Positions 8,904-18,354 are shown, counted from the first letter of the stretch. The stretch: 64,000 bases of DNA from Streptomyces cylindrosporus (GCF_022698165.1 NZ_JALDAY010000009.1:124001-188000); one strand, 5' to 3'. Made by a program: numbers and translations. The notes: a model not told the origin generated them from the sequence alone.

Positions 8904-9281
8904 ATGCGGATCGGGGAACTCGCGACACGCGCCGGTGTCAGCGTCCGCTCGCTGCGCTACTACGAGGAGCAGGGCCTCCTCAGCAGCGTGCGCAGCGCGA
9001 GCGGGCAGCGGCACTACACGGAGGCCCACGTCGAGCGGGTCCTGTTCCTTCAGCGGATGTACGCGGCGGGCCTGTCCAGCCGGACCATCGCCGAGCTCCT
9101 GCCCTGCGTCGACTCGCCCAGCGAGGAGACCTCGGACGCCGCGCTGGAGCGGATGGCGGAGGAACGCGACCGGCTCGACGAGCACATCGCCGACCTGATC
9201 CGCACCCGGGACGCCCTCGATGTGCTGATGGCCAGGAACCGGGCCCACCGCGAGCGCCTGCGGTCCGCCGTGGCAGGCTGA
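8904..9281 (+). CDS. MerR family transcriptional regulator
   Basis: 125 residues. The N-terminus MRIGELATRAGVSVRSLRYYEEQGLL is the classical MerR winged helix-turn-helix, followed by a dimerisation helix (ALERMAEERDRLDEHIADLIRTRDALDVLM). There is no long effector domain and no cysteine cluster, so it belongs to the short group that responds to redox or electrophilic signals rather than metals. ATG 8904 is chosen because AGGAGG precedes it by 6 nt; an in-frame upstream ATG lies inside the promoter dyad. It probably controls the divergent reductase gene. Confidence 0.9.
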   Translation: MRIGELATRAGVSVRSLRYYEEQGLLSSVRSASGQRHYTEAHVERVLFLQRMYAAGLSSRTIAELLPCVDSPSEETSDAALERMAEERDRLDEHIADLIRTRDALDVLMARNRAHRERLRSAVAG

Positions 9282-9315
9282 GGCGTCCGGACCGAGTCGG
9301 CCACAAGGAGCCCAC

Positions 9316-10524
9316 GTGACGTACGACATCGCCGCCCTCCGCTCCCGGTTCCCGGCCCTGGCCGCCGGCATCGCCCACTTCGACGGCCCCGGCGGCACCC
9401 AGACCCCCGAGCCCGTCATCCGGGCCATCGCCGACACGCTGGCCCAGCCCCTGTCGAACCGCGGTCAGGTCACGCTGGGGGAGCACAACGCGGAGGCGGC
9501 CGTCACCGGGGCCCGCGGGGCGATGGCCGACCTGCTCGGCGCGGACCCCGCGGGGATCGTCTTCGGCCGCAGCGCCACACAGCTCACCTACGACTTCTCG
9601 CGCACCCTCGCCAAGGCCTGGTCGCCCGGCGACGAGGTGGTCGTCACCCGGCTCGACCACGACGCCGACATCCGGCCCTGGGTGCAGGCGGCCGCCGCGG
9701 TCGGCGCCACCGTGCGCTGGGCCGAATTCGAGCCGGAGACAGGGGAGTTGACGGTCGACGCGATCCGGGCCGTACTGTCGGAGCGCACCCGTCTCGTCGC
9801 CGTGACCGCCGCCTCCAACCTGATCGGCACGCGCCCCGACATCCCCGCGATCGCCCGCGCGGCACACGAGTTGGGAGCGCTCGTCCACGTCGACGGCGTC
9901 CACTACGCCGCCCACACCCTCGTCGACCTCGAAGCGCTCGGCGCGGACTTCTTCGTCTGCTCGCCGTACAAGTTCCTCGGCCCGCACCACGGAGTCCTCG
10001 CCGCTCGCCCGGAGTTGCTCGAAACCCTGCGCCCGGACAAGCTGCTGCCCTCCACCGATGCCGTGCCCGAGCGCTTCGAACTGGGCACGCTGCCCTACGA
10101 GTTCCTCGCCGGGACCACGGCGGCGGTCGACTTCCTCGCCGAGCACCTGGACCCGCGGGCCACCGGTACCCGGCGCGAGCGGCTGGCCGCCGGGTTCGCC
10201 GCACTCGAAGCCCACGAACACGTGCTGCGCACCCGGATCGACAAGGGTCTCGCCGAGCTGGACGGCGTCATCGTCCACTCCAGGGCCGCCGACCGCACCC
10301 CGACCGTGCTGCTGACCTTCGAGAACCACAGCACGGTCGACGCCTACGCCTTCCTCGCCGAGCGTGGCGTCCAGGCGCCGTCCGGCTCCTTCTACGCGGT
10401 CGAGGCCTCCCGCCACCTCGGCCTGGGCGACACCGGGGGCCTGCGCGTGGGGCTCGCGCCCTACAACGACATGGAGGACGTGGACCGGTTGCTGACGGGA
10501 CTGGCGGACTTCCTGGCGCACTGA
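9316..10524 (+). CDS. Cysteine desulfurase-like PLP aminotransferase-class V protein
   Basis: 402 residues beginning at GTG 9316. Fold type I PLP enzyme: FDGPGGTQTP at the N-terminus, the PLP-phosphate/Asp region VHVDGVHYAAH, and the Schiff-base lysine in CSPYKFLGPHHGVL. The FDGPGG start and SPYKFLGPH site are typical of the cysteine desulfurase-like subgroup, which differs from IscS/NifS (H-K-x-x-GPxGxG). No Fe-S scaffold gene is nearby, so a true desulfurase role is unproven. It lies 34 bp after the MerR gene and 26 bp before a DUF427 gene, so the three may be co-transcribed. Confidence 0.88.
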   Translation: MTYDIAALRSRFPALAAGIAHFDGPGGTQTPEPVIRAIADTLAQPLSNRGQVTLGEHNAEAAVTGARGAMADLLGADPAGIVFGRSATQLTYDFSRTLAKAWSPGDEVVVTRLDHDADIRPWVQAAAAVGATVRWAEFEPETGELTVDAIRAVLSERTRLVAVTAASNLIGTRPDIPAIARAAHELGALVHVDGVHYAAHTLVDLEALGADFFVCSPYKFLGPHHGVLAARPELLETLRPDKLLPSTDAVPERFELGTLPYEFLAGTTAAVDFLAEHLDPRATGTRRERLAAGFAALEAHEHVLRTRIDKGLAELDGVIVHSRAADRTPTVLLTFENHSTVDAYAFLAERGVQAPSGSFYAVEASRHLGLGDTGGLRVGLAPYNDMEDVDRLLTGLADFLAH

Positions 10525-10550
10525 CGGCGCCGGCCCGAAGGAGGATTCTC

Positions 10551-11366
10551 ATGACCACACTGCCCACCATGCAAGCCGTGCGGACCACCCCGGAAGGCCT
10601 CCTGTGGGAGCCCAGCGCGCGCTGGGTGCGGGGTCGCAAGGGCGACGTCACCGTCGTCGACAGTCGGCGCCCCCTGCTGGTGTGGGAGCCGGGCGTGCCC
10701 GTACCGCTGTACGCGTTCCCGCGTGCCGACGTGCGCGAGGACCTGCTCCGCCCGGCGAAGAACCCGCGCACCGGCAGCCACACCGGCTCACGGATCTTCT
10801 ACGACCTCGACATCGACGGCGAGTCGCTGGAGAACGCCGCCTGGACCTTCCCGGCCGCCGACCTGGCCGGACACATCGCCTTCGAGTGGTTCCGGCGGGC
10901 CGGGCGCGGGCTCGACCACTGGTACGAGGAGGAGGAAGAGATCTTCGTCCACCCCCGTGATCCGCACAAACGGGTGGACGCGATCCCCAGCAGCCGCCAC
11001 GTCCAGGTCCGGGTCGCCGGCACGCTCGTCGCCGACACCCGCCGCCCGGTCCTGCTCTTCGAGACCGGCCTGCCCACGCGCTACTACATCCCGCGCGAGG
11101 ACGTCCGCCTCGACCTGCTGGAAGCGACCGAGCACCACAGCGGCTGCCCGTACAAGGGCACCGCCGAGTACTGGTCCTGGCGCGGTACGGACGACGTGCC
11201 GCCGAACCTGGTCTGGAGCTACCCGGACCCGCTGCCCACCGTCGGCGCGGTGAAGGGGCTGCTCGCCTTCTACAACGAGGCCGTGGACATCACGGTGGAC
11301 GGCGAACGCATGGAGCGCCCGGTGACCCCGTTCACCGAGGCGCTCTCACGCCGTTCGCCCGCCTGA
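10551..11366 (+). CDS. DUF427 domain protein (two tandem copies)
   Basis: 271 residues made of two similar halves. The first has SRRPLLVWEPGVPVPLYAFPRADVREDLL and the second TRRPVLLFETGLPTRYYIPREDVRLDLL, each followed by a C-terminal beta segment (AAWTFPAADL.. and LVWSYPDPLP..), i.e. a duplicated DUF427 barrel. The second half has HHSGCPYKGTAEYWS, the conserved Cys-Pro-Tyr-Lys-Gly patch; the first half lacks it (ARNPRTGSHTGS-like), so only one half may keep a binding site. Function of the family is unknown to me. GGAGG lies 6 nt upstream of the ATG. Confidence 0.85.
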   Translation: MTTLPTMQAVRTTPEGLLWEPSARWVRGRKGDVTVVDSRRPLLVWEPGVPVPLYAFPRADVREDLLRPAKNPRTGSHTGSRIFYDLDIDGESLENAAWTFPAADLAGHIAFEWFRRAGRGLDHWYEEEEEIFVHPRDPHKRVDAIPSSRHVQVRVAGTLVADTRRPVLLFETGLPTRYYIPREDVRLDLLEATEHHSGCPYKGTAEYWSWRGTDDVPPNLVWSYPDPLPTVGAVKGLLAFYNEAVDITVDGERMERPVTPFTEALSRRSPA

Positions 11367-11369
11367 CGC

Positions 11370-12191
11370 TCAGGGCCGCCCGCCCCGCTCCAGCGGAATC
11401 CGCTCGCCCGCCTCGATCGCGACCGGCAGCCGGTTCTCCGTGGGCGGGAGCGGGCAGGTGGCCAGGTCGGTGTAGGCGCAGGGCAGGTTGGCGGCACGGT
11501 TGAAGTCGATCGTCACCCGGCCGTCGGCGTCCGGGGCGTCGATGTGCAGGGAGCGGTTGGCCGCGTACGTGGTCACGCCCGAGGTCCGGTCCGTGAACAG
11601 CACCATCAGGGCGCCCGGTGACCTCCCGTTGAACGCGGTGAGCCGGTGCGTGCCGCCGTCGAGCTCGAACTCGACCCGGCCGGGGGAGTCGTACACGTGC
11701 TCCAGGCCCTCTACGGCCGCCCCGACAGTCACCGGGCGCGGCGCGTCGAAAGGCACGAACCGGCCGGTTACGACCCAGCGCGGGTCCGGCTCGTAGGCGG
11801 GTGTACCGGTGAACGCCGTACGCAGCCCGTTGCCGGGATGGCGGGGCCGCACGATGTCGTGGCCGCCGCGCTTGGCGACCTCGATCACCGCGTCGCCCCA
11901 GCCGACGTACACACTGCCGCGCTCGGGCAGGACGCCGAAGTCATGGCGTCCGCGCACCCGTTGGCCCTCGACGGTCACCTCCTCGTCCTCGGCCAGCTCC
12001 ACCACCACACCGTCGGCCGTGGCCGACCACGCGCCCGGCGCGTCCTCGAAGCGGGCGGGCTCCTCGGTGAGCCAGCGCAGGCTGGTGATCGCGAGGAAGC
12101 CGTGCGGTCCGGAGAGCACCTCCTCCTTCTGCCGGTGCCACTCCTGCCACTCGGCGGCGAAGCTCACACGGTCGACGTCCTGGACGGTCAT
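11370..12191 (-). CDS. DUF1684 family protein
   Basis: 273 residues. Family marks: WQEWHRQKEEVLSGPHGFLAITSLRWLTEEP at the N-terminus and, near the C-terminus, DFNRAANLPCAYTDLATCPLPPTENRLPVAIEAGE, the most conserved DUF1684 block (Asn-Pro-Cys-Ala-Tyr). ATG 12191 is chosen for the AGGGAG 5 nt before it; upstream in-frame codons belong to the next gene's downstream region. Biochemical function unknown. It lies downstream of the sugar oxidation operon on the same strand with an 80-bp gap and may be its last member. Confidence 0.85.
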   Translation of the reverse strand: MTVQDVDRVSFAAEWQEWHRQKEEVLSGPHGFLAITSLRWLTEEPARFEDAPGAWSATADGVVVELAEDEEVTVEGQRVRGRHDFGVLPERGSVYVGWGDAVIEVAKRGGHDIVRPRHPGNGLRTAFTGTPAYEPDPRWVVTGRFVPFDAPRPVTVGAAVEGLEHVYDSPGRVEFELDGGTHRLTAFNGRSPGALMVLFTDRTSGVTTYAANRSLHIDAPDADGRVTIDFNRAANLPCAYTDLATCPLPPTENRLPVAIEAGERIPLERGGRP

Positions 12192-12270
12192 CTCGGCTCC
12201 CTCTCGCAGCACGGTCGTTTCCCGGTGCAACCGCCCCGCCGCCGCGGACCATTCCGGCTTCACACGACTG

Positions 12271-13251
12271 TCATACGGCGGCGGGTCGCTCGGGCCCGCC
12301 GCGCGCACCCGCCGGACGTCCTCCGGAACCCAGCGACGCCCGCGCCACCGCGGTCCCCGCCCGCAGCGCGGCCACCGGATCGGGTGCCTCGTCGAGCTCG
12401 ACGAGGACCGTGTGCGCGCCGGGCGTGCGCGCCATCGCCTCGGCCCAGGCCGGCCAGTCGACGACGCCCGTGCCCAGTTCGGTCATGTACGGCTGCTGCC
12501 GGGCGAAGACCGTCTCGTCGACGGTGAGGTGGACGTCGATCGGCCCGACCGCGTCCTTCCAGTGCGCGAGCGCGATCCGCCCGGCGTGACGCCGGGCCAC
12601 CGCCACCGGGTCGCCGCCGCCGAGCGCGATGTGGCAGGAGTCGGGGCACAGCCACACGTACTGCGGATCGGTCAGGGCCATGAACAGATCGATGTCCCGC
12701 TCGTACCAGAGCGTGCTGTTGGACTCGGTGTGGAACGCGAGCTTCACGCCGTACCGCGAGACGGCCTCGCCCACGGCGTGCGCGATGTCGGCCATCCGGG
12801 TCATGTAGGCGGCGTCGACGAAGAAGGCCGGGCGGGTTCCGAACGTCGTCCTCATCGGCAGCCCGGCGACGAGGAGTTCGGCGCCCGCCTCGGCGAGGAA
12901 GGCGGCACGGCGCTCGGCGTCGGCGACGATCGCCGGGAGATTGCCGCCCCGGCGCCAGTCGGGAGCGTCGGTCCCGGCGATGAACGCGCTCACCAAGGAC
13001 AGTCCGCGGGCGGCGAGTTCACGGCGGAACCCCGACGCGCTCCCGAACGCCCGCAGCACCGAGGCGATGTCACCGGGCGCGAAGGTCAACTCGACGCCGG
13101 TGACGCCGGATTCGGCCAGCGCCCCCATGATCCGCTCCCAGAAGCGCTCCGGTTGGGCGTGGGCCCAGTCGCGTACGGCCTCTGCGGAGTCGAGGGACCA
13201 GAAGCGGGGGTGGTAGAAGGTGATGACGTCGGTTGCGAAACGCGGCGTCAC
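12271..13251 (-). CDS. Sugar phosphate isomerase/epimerase-like TIM barrel
   Basis: 326 residues from GTG 13251, which overlaps the stop of the upstream deaminase-like gene (GTGA). It has the AP endonuclease 2 fold with candidate metal ligands in GVELTFAPGD, AFHTESNST, CPDSCHIALGGGDP, DVHLTVDE and VELDEAPDP. Relatives act as inosose or ketose isomerases and also as lyases or hydrolases on 3-keto sugars. Directly downstream of a pyranose oxidase-like gene, the second role fits best: it would process the 3-keto glycoside made by that enzyme. That is inference from context. Confidence 0.8.
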   Translation of the reverse strand: MTPRFATDVITFYHPRFWSLDSAEAVRDWAHAQPERFWERIMGALAESGVTGVELTFAPGDIASVLRAFGSASGFRRELAARGLSLVSAFIAGTDAPDWRRGGNLPAIVADAERRAAFLAEAGAELLVAGLPMRTTFGTRPAFFVDAAYMTRMADIAHAVGEAVSRYGVKLAFHTESNSTLWYERDIDLFMALTDPQYVWLCPDSCHIALGGGDPVAVARRHAGRIALAHWKDAVGPIDVHLTVDETVFARQQPYMTELGTGVVDWPAWAEAMARTPGAHTVLVELDEAPDPVAALRAGTAVARASLGSGGRPAGARGGPERPAAV

Positions 13252-13856
13252 TCGGAGCCTCCGCGGGCGTTGTAGACGGTGATCTCGCCGGCGTCCACTG
13301 CCTGGCGGTAGGTGCGGAACACCGCCAGGGCCTCGTCCCGCAGCACGTCCCCCGTGACCTTGATGCCACGCGCCTCGAACTGCTCGGCCCAGTCCTCGCG
13401 CAGCGGGCCTTCGTCGAAGGTGGTGAGCTCCTCCAGCTCGGGCCCCTCCCCGGCGACCACCAGGCCGCGCACCCCGGACCACAGGGTCGCGCCGTAACAC
13501 TGCACGCAGGGACGCCAGTTGACGACCAGCTCGTGTGCGGGCAGCCCCTCGCCGCCGAGGTCCCAGCCGCCGGTGGCCCGCTGGGCGAGGCCGAGCGCGA
13601 GGACCTCGGCGTGCGCGCTGGAGATGCCGGAGGCGAGGACGACGTTCACGCCGACCGAGACGATCCGGCCGGTGTCCTGCTCGGCGACGAGCGCCGCGAA
13701 CGGACCGCCGTTGCCCTCGCGCCAGTTGCGGTCGGCCAGACGGTGCACCAGGTGCATCCGCTCCTCGCGGCCGGGGAGGACGGCGGGCACGTCGGCCAGC
13801 TCGTCGTCGATCCACGCCGGCAGCGAGACGCCGTATTCCTTGACGATGTCGATCAT
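13248..13856 (-). CDS. Nucleoside/guanine deaminase-like zinc protein
   Basis: 202 residues. The zinc deaminase motifs are present: HAEVLALGLAQ (His-Ala-Glu, catalytic Glu) and NWRPCVQCYGATLW (Pro-Cys-x-x-Cys). Typical guanine deaminases of this class are about 155 residues, so the C-terminal tail (ALAVFRTYRQAVDAGEITVYNARGG) is extra. ATG 13856 overlaps the oxidase stop in ATGA, and its own stop overlaps the isomerase start. A deaminase between an oxidase and an isomerase of a sugar operon suggests a substrate with an exocyclic amine, such as a purine-like aglycone. That is speculative. Confidence 0.8.
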   Translation of the reverse strand: MIDIVKEYGVSLPAWIDDELADVPAVLPGREERMHLVHRLADRNWREGNGGPFAALVAEQDTGRIVSVGVNVVLASGISSAHAEVLALGLAQRATGGWDLGGEGLPAHELVVNWRPCVQCYGATLWSGVRGLVVAGEGPELEELTTFDEGPLREDWAEQFEARGIKVTGDVLRDEALAVFRTYRQAVDAGEITVYNARGGSE

Positions 13857-15397
13857 GTTCCAACTTCCTGTCGGCGAGCGGCGAGTGCGGTCTTGCGCGA
13901 GATGACGGCCCGGGCGGCGCGTACGGCGGTCACGGCACCGGTGAGGGTGACGTTGGCGGCCATCGCGGTGGGGATCACGCCGTTCCCGGCGAGGTAGAGG
14001 TTGTCGTAGCCCCAGACGCGGCCGTCCGGGCCGCACACGCTGGTGCCGTCGTCGGCCGCACCGGCCCGGACGGTGCCGGTGAGGTGCAGCGAGGACCCGG
14101 GCGGCAGCAGCGCGCTCTCGGTCCCGGGGTCGAAGGGGCCGAACCCCCGGGCCAGCGAGTGGACTTCGTCCAGTGCGCGGGCGATGAGCGCACGGTCGGC
14201 CGCGGAGTAGTCGAACTCGACGGCGATCCGCGGCAGTCCGGCGAGGTCGGTGTCCGTCTCGGAGAACACCAGCCGGTTCTCGGGGCGGGACTCGACGGGC
14301 ACGTACAGGGCAAGTCCCACGGAGTGGGCGAGGGGCCGGCCGGCCTCGTCGACGTACGTCCGGTTCATGATCTGGCCGTGGAAGGGTTGTGCCGTCCCGT
14401 TCTGCGGCAGCCACAGCGAGTCGGTGCTGAACTCGCCGACCCGGGGGAGGGGCAGCGCGGCCACGTCCAGGCCGAAGCGGTCGGTGTCGAGCAGTACGCG
14501 GGCGGTGATGAACGCGTGCTCGTTGAGGTGGCGGCCGAGCGCCGGGGGCCTGATACCCGAGGCGAACAGGAGCTGCGGGGTGCGCAGGGCGTCGGCGCAG
14601 ACCACGACGGCGTCCGCCAGGATCTCCGACTCGGTGCCGTCGGCCGTGCGGCGCAGTCGGGCGCCCGAGATCCGGCCGCCGGTGACGAGGAGCCGGGTGG
14701 CGAGCGTGCCGGTCAGGAGGGTGAAGGCCGGGTCCCCGCCGGTCGCGATCGCGGGGAAGACCGTGCCGGGGGCCGTCCGCGGCATGGGGCCGGTGGCGGT
14801 CGCGGTGACCGCCATGGGCATGGGCTGCGGGCGCCGGTCGGCCGGTCCGAGGCCCGCGTAACGCCGGCGCAGGACGTCGAGGACCAGGAGTCCGGCCTCC
14901 GTCGGCCCGATCGCCGCCGGGGTCACCGCGAGCAGCCGCTGCGCGGTGTCGAGGTCCGCCGACCAGCCGGCCGGGTCGCCGAAGTCGAACACCTCGTCCC
15001 CGGCCGGCCACGGTGTCGCGGCCGTCCAGTGCACTCCCATGCCCCCCGTGTTCCACGCCAGCGCCGCCTGAGGCATCGCCTCGGCCTCCTCGCCGAACGC
15101 GAGCGCGTGGTACATGCCCGGTGACAGCCCGTCGAGCCGGTCCGGGACCTCGCGCACCGTCTCGGCGCCGGTGTACATGCCCTGGATGCCGGTGGCCACC
15201 CGCTCGTTGTAGCGGGCCCACAGCGCGGGGTCGTCGAGGTCGTGCAGATGCCGGCCCGGGATGTCGCCGATCGGGGTGCCGCCGTCGACCATGGTGATCT
15301 CCAGCGCCGGGTCGCTCTCGCGCAGCCGCCGGGCCACGACGGAACCCATGATGCCGCTGCCGACGATCAGGACGCCGGTGCGGGGGGTTTCGGTCAC
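13853..15397 (-). CDS. GMC oxidoreductase, pyranose oxidase / C-glycoside 3-oxidase-like
   Basis: 514 residues from GTG 15397 (GGAG 7 nt upstream). FAD is bound by VLIVGSGIMGSVVARRL. NTGGMGVHWTAATPWP matches the pyranose oxidase segment in which a His carries covalent FAD. Near the C-terminus, SSLHLTGT (His) and AANVTLTGAV (Asn) are 44 residues apart and should be the catalytic His-Asn pair. The ending DGRVWGYDNLYLAGNGVIPTA is typical of this subfamily. It should oxidise a sugar ring hydroxyl at C2 or C3, using O2 or another acceptor. It lacks a signal peptide, so it acts on substrate imported by the co-encoded ABC system. The natural substrate is unknown. Confidence 0.85.
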   Translation of the reverse strand: MTETPRTGVLIVGSGIMGSVVARRLRESDPALEITMVDGGTPIGDIPGRHLHDLDDPALWARYNERVATGIQGMYTGAETVREVPDRLDGLSPGMYHALAFGEEAEAMPQAALAWNTGGMGVHWTAATPWPAGDEVFDFGDPAGWSADLDTAQRLLAVTPAAIGPTEAGLLVLDVLRRRYAGLGPADRRPQPMPMAVTATATGPMPRTAPGTVFPAIATGGDPAFTLLTGTLATRLLVTGGRISGARLRRTADGTESEILADAVVVCADALRTPQLLFASGIRPPALGRHLNEHAFITARVLLDTDRFGLDVAALPLPRVGEFSTDSLWLPQNGTAQPFHGQIMNRTYVDEAGRPLAHSVGLALYVPVESRPENRLVFSETDTDLAGLPRIAVEFDYSAADRALIARALDEVHSLARGFGPFDPGTESALLPPGSSLHLTGTVRAGAADDGTSVCGPDGRVWGYDNLYLAGNGVIPTAMAANVTLTGAVTAVRAARAVISRKTALAARRQEVGT

Positions 15398-15443
15398 AGT
15401 GAGACTCCGTAAGTCCGTTGCCGTGGGGGGATGTTGGGGCGTT

Positions 15444-16604
15444 TCACGCACTCGGGACGAGCGGGCCGAACAGCTCCGTGTCCATCCGGTCGAGGGCCAG
15501 CTTCACGGCGCCGACCAGCGCGGCGTCCCGGCCCAGGACGGTGGCCCGCAGTTCGACGGCGGGCGTGCGCGCCCTGCGCAGGGCCTCCCGCAGCCGGGGG
15601 AGCAGGACGTCCGCCGCCGCTTCGAGGCCGCCGCCGAGCACGATCAGCGAGGGCGCGACCGTCCAGGACAGGGTGGTCAGGATCGACGCCATGTGCTCGA
15701 CGAACTCGTCGACCTCGGCGGACGCGGCCGCCTCCCCGCTCCGGGCGGCCTCGAAGCGGTCGAGGGCGACGGCCCGGCGGTCCGGATCCGGCGAGGTGAG
15801 CCAGGCGACCGGGCGGTCCTCCACCGAGCCGACCGGCATCGACGCCGCCTCGATGATCTCGCCCGCGGCACCGTCGAGCCCGCGGTGCACGGCCCCCCGT
15901 ATCAGAATCCCGAGACCGGCGCGGTTGCCGAGCACCGCCCACACCACGTTGTCGTGGTCGCCCGCGACACCGCGCCAACGCTCCGCCAGCGCACCGAGGT
16001 TGGAGTCGTTGTCCGCGAACCACGGCACCCGGACCCGGCGCGCGAGCTCCCCCGGCAGGTCGACGCCCTCCCAGCGGGTGGTGTGCACCAGCCGCCGTAC
16101 CACTCCGTCGTCGTCGATCGCACCGCCGCTCGCCACCGCGCCGGCCCGCAGCCGCTCCGGGGAGCCGCCCGCGTCTGCGAGGGCCTCCCGGACCAGTTCC
16201 GCGACGTCGTCGAGCGAGGAGTGCGGGTCCTGGTAGGAGCGCAGCGGGCGGTGCGCGCGGCCGACGATACGGCCGCGTACGTCGGCGACGACCGCGAACA
16301 CGTCCGCGGTGGTGATCCGCGCGGCCGCCAACAGGGCGTGTTCGGCGCGCAGTTCGTAGCGGCGGGCGGGGCGGCCGGCGCTCCCCTTGGCGGGCACCCG
16401 GTCGAGCTCGGCCACCCAGCCGGCGTCCAGCAGTGAGTCCAGGATCAGCTCGATGGTACGGCGCGACAGGCTGGTCCGCTCGGCGAGCGCGGTCAGCGTG
16501 GTCGGCCCGGCCGACACCGCCAACGCCCGCAGGATCACCGAGGTGTTGACCCGCCGTACCGCGCTCTGGTTCATGCCGGACGCCATGGCACGGTTGCCGA
16601 TCAC
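15444..16604 (-). CDS. ROK family transcriptional regulator
   Basis: 386 residues. The N-terminal winged helix (MNQSAVRRVNTSVILRAL...LSRRTIELILDSLLDAGWV) is followed by the ROK kinase-like fold (about 80-380), with a DNDSNLGALAER segment and WTVAPSLIVLGGG. The canonical CxCGxxGC zinc cluster is absent: the corresponding stretch after GAAGEI is EAASMPVG. GTG 16604 overlaps the permease stop (GTGA); ATG 16586 is an alternative start. Located inside the ABC operon between permease and oxidase genes, it is probably the sugar-sensing repressor of this operon. Confidence 0.88.
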   Translation of the reverse strand: MIGNRAMASGMNQSAVRRVNTSVILRALAVSAGPTTLTALAERTSLSRRTIELILDSLLDAGWVAELDRVPAKGSAGRPARRYELRAEHALLAAARITTADVFAVVADVRGRIVGRAHRPLRSYQDPHSSLDDVAELVREALADAGGSPERLRAGAVASGGAIDDDGVVRRLVHTTRWEGVDLPGELARRVRVPWFADNDSNLGALAERWRGVAGDHDNVVWAVLGNRAGLGILIRGAVHRGLDGAAGEIIEAASMPVGSVEDRPVAWLTSPDPDRRAVALDRFEAARSGEAAASAEVDEFVEHMASILTTLSWTVAPSLIVLGGGLEAAADVLLPRLREALRRARTPAVELRATVLGRDAALVGAVKLALDRMDTELFGPLVPSA

Positions 16605-17485
16605 CGCATCCCCGTTCCCGCGACGCCCTGCACGAAGTACCGCTGCAGGAACAGGAAGAGGACCAGCACCGGGAGCATCACGACGATCGCCCCGGCGAGC
16701 AGCAGGCCGTAGTCGGTGACGTGGGCCGCCGCCTGGCTGGTCGCGGCCAGGCCCACCGGGAGCGTGTAGCTCTGCATGCTCTGGGCGACGACCAGCGGCC
16801 AGATGAAGTTGTTCCACGAGGTCAGGAACGACATGATCGTGATCGTCGCGACCGCGGGACCGGCCAGCGGCAGGAAGATCCGGAAGAAGATCCGGAACTC
16901 GCCCGCCCCGTCGATCCGGGCGGCCTCCAGCAGTTCGTCGGGGATCGACAGCGCGTACTGGCGCATGATGAAGACCGACAGCGGCAGCGCCATGGCGGGC
17001 AGGGCGATGCCGGTGAGGCTGTCCGCGAGCCCCAGGTCGACGGTGATCACGAACTGCGGGACGAAGACCGTGGTGAACGGCACCATCAGCGCCGCCATGA
17101 CCGCCCCGAACGCGAGCCGCCTGCCCGCGAACTCCAGCTTGGCGAGGGCGTATCCGGCAGCCGAGGCCGCCACGACGTTGCCGACGACCACCATCGCCGC
17201 GACGACGACGCTGTTGACCAGGAACCGGCCGAAGCCCTGGGTCCTGAACAGCCGTGTGAAGTTGCCGAGGGTGACGTGGTGCGGCAGCCACGCTCCGGGG
17301 TCGGAGCGGATCTCGTCGAGACTGCGCAGCGAGCCGCCGAGTACCCAGACGAACGGCAGCAGAGTGAGCAGCGCGCACATCAACAGGGCCGCGTACAGCA
17401 GGGGTTGGGAGACGGATCGGCGGCGGACGGTGGTCCGTCCGGTGGCGGGTTCGGCTGCCTCGCGCAGCGCGGCGACGGTGGTCAT
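16601..17485 (-). CDS. Carbohydrate ABC transporter permease (MalG-like)
   Basis: 294 residues with six membrane helices. The EAA loop, which contacts the ATPase, reads IPDELLEAARIDGAGEFRIFFRIFLPLAGPA. Starts at ATG 17485, overlapping the stop of the partner permease (ATGA), and its stop overlaps the ROK gene. No ATPase gene is present in the operon, so it probably uses a shared MsiK-type ATPase encoded elsewhere, as is common in Streptomyces sugar importers. Confidence 0.92.
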   Translation of the reverse strand: MTTVAALREAAEPATGRTTVRRRSVSQPLLYAALLMCALLTLLPFVWVLGGSLRSLDEIRSDPGAWLPHHVTLGNFTRLFRTQGFGRFLVNSVVVAAMVVVGNVVAASAAGYALAKLEFAGRRLAFGAVMAALMVPFTTVFVPQFVITVDLGLADSLTGIALPAMALPLSVFIMRQYALSIPDELLEAARIDGAGEFRIFFRIFLPLAGPAVATITIMSFLTSWNNFIWPLVVAQSMQSYTLPVGLAATSQAAAHVTDYGLLLAGAIVVMLPVLVLFLFLQRYFVQGVAGTGMR

Positions 17486-18354
17486 GAGCGGGGCCTCAGC
17501 AGTCGGAACTGGACGACACTCACCAGGGCGACGAGGGCGAGCATCACGAAGGACGCGGCCGAGGAAACGCCCAACTCGCCGACCCCGAACTGGTGGTAGG
17601 TGTACAGCGCCACCGACTCGGTGGAGCCGAGCGGGCCGCCGTCGGTGAGCAGATACGGCTCGTCGAACACCTGGAGATAGAAGACGGTGAGGAGTACGGA
17701 GACCATCAAGGTGGTCGGCAGCAGCAGGGGCAGGGTGATGTGCCTCAACTGCCGCCATCTGCCCGCCCCGTCGAGCGCCGCGGCCTCGTACACGTCCCGC
17801 GGTATCGCCTGGAGCCCGGCGAGGAACAGCACCATCGCGGTGCCGAAGTTCCGCCAGACGCCGAGGGCGATGACCACCGGCATGGCCAGGTGCGGATCGT
17901 CCAGCCAGTTCGGCCCGGCGAGGCCCACGGCGGACAGGACCCTGTTGACGGTGCCGTCGGCGTGGAAGGCGTACTGCCAGATCAGGGCCACCGCCACGAC
18001 GTTGGTGACGACCGGCGCGAAGAAGACGGTGCGGAAGGCGCCGCGCAGCCGCCGGACGCCGGAGTTCAGCGCGAGCGCCAGCGCGAATCCGATGCCCATG
18101 GTCAGCGGGACGCCGACGGCCACGAACAGCGCGGTGTTCAGGATGTCCCGCACGAACGCGTCGTCCTGGAACAGCCGGACGTAGTTCTCCAGGCCGGTGA
18201 AGTCCACCGCGAGCGGATGGCGCAGATCCGAGCCCCGCAGATCGGTGAGGCTGAAGCCGAGCGCCGCCACGGTCGGGACGGCCGTGTAGAGCAGGAACAC
18301 CACCGCGAAGGGCGCGAGGAACAGCCAGCCGACGGCCGTACGGCGGGCCCTCAC
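17482..18354 (-). CDS. Carbohydrate ABC transporter permease (MalF-like)
   Basis: 290 residues from GTG 18354, overlapping the stop of the binding-protein gene (GTGA). Six helices, with the EAA loop IPRDVYEAAALDGAGRWRQLRHITLPLLLPT and an N-terminal FLAPFAVVFLLYTAVPTVAALGFS helix typical of the UgpA/MalF group. It forms the membrane channel with the following permease. Translational coupling of all three transport genes suggests fixed stoichiometry. Confidence 0.92.
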   Translation of the reverse strand: MRARRTAVGWLFLAPFAVVFLLYTAVPTVAALGFSLTDLRGSDLRHPLAVDFTGLENYVRLFQDDAFVRDILNTALFVAVGVPLTMGIGFALALALNSGVRRLRGAFRTVFFAPVVTNVVAVALIWQYAFHADGTVNRVLSAVGLAGPNWLDDPHLAMPVVIALGVWRNFGTAMVLFLAGLQAIPRDVYEAAALDGAGRWRQLRHITLPLLLPTTLMVSVLLTVFYLQVFDEPYLLTDGGPLGSTESVALYTYHQFGVGELGVSSAASFVMLALVALVSVVQFRLLRPRS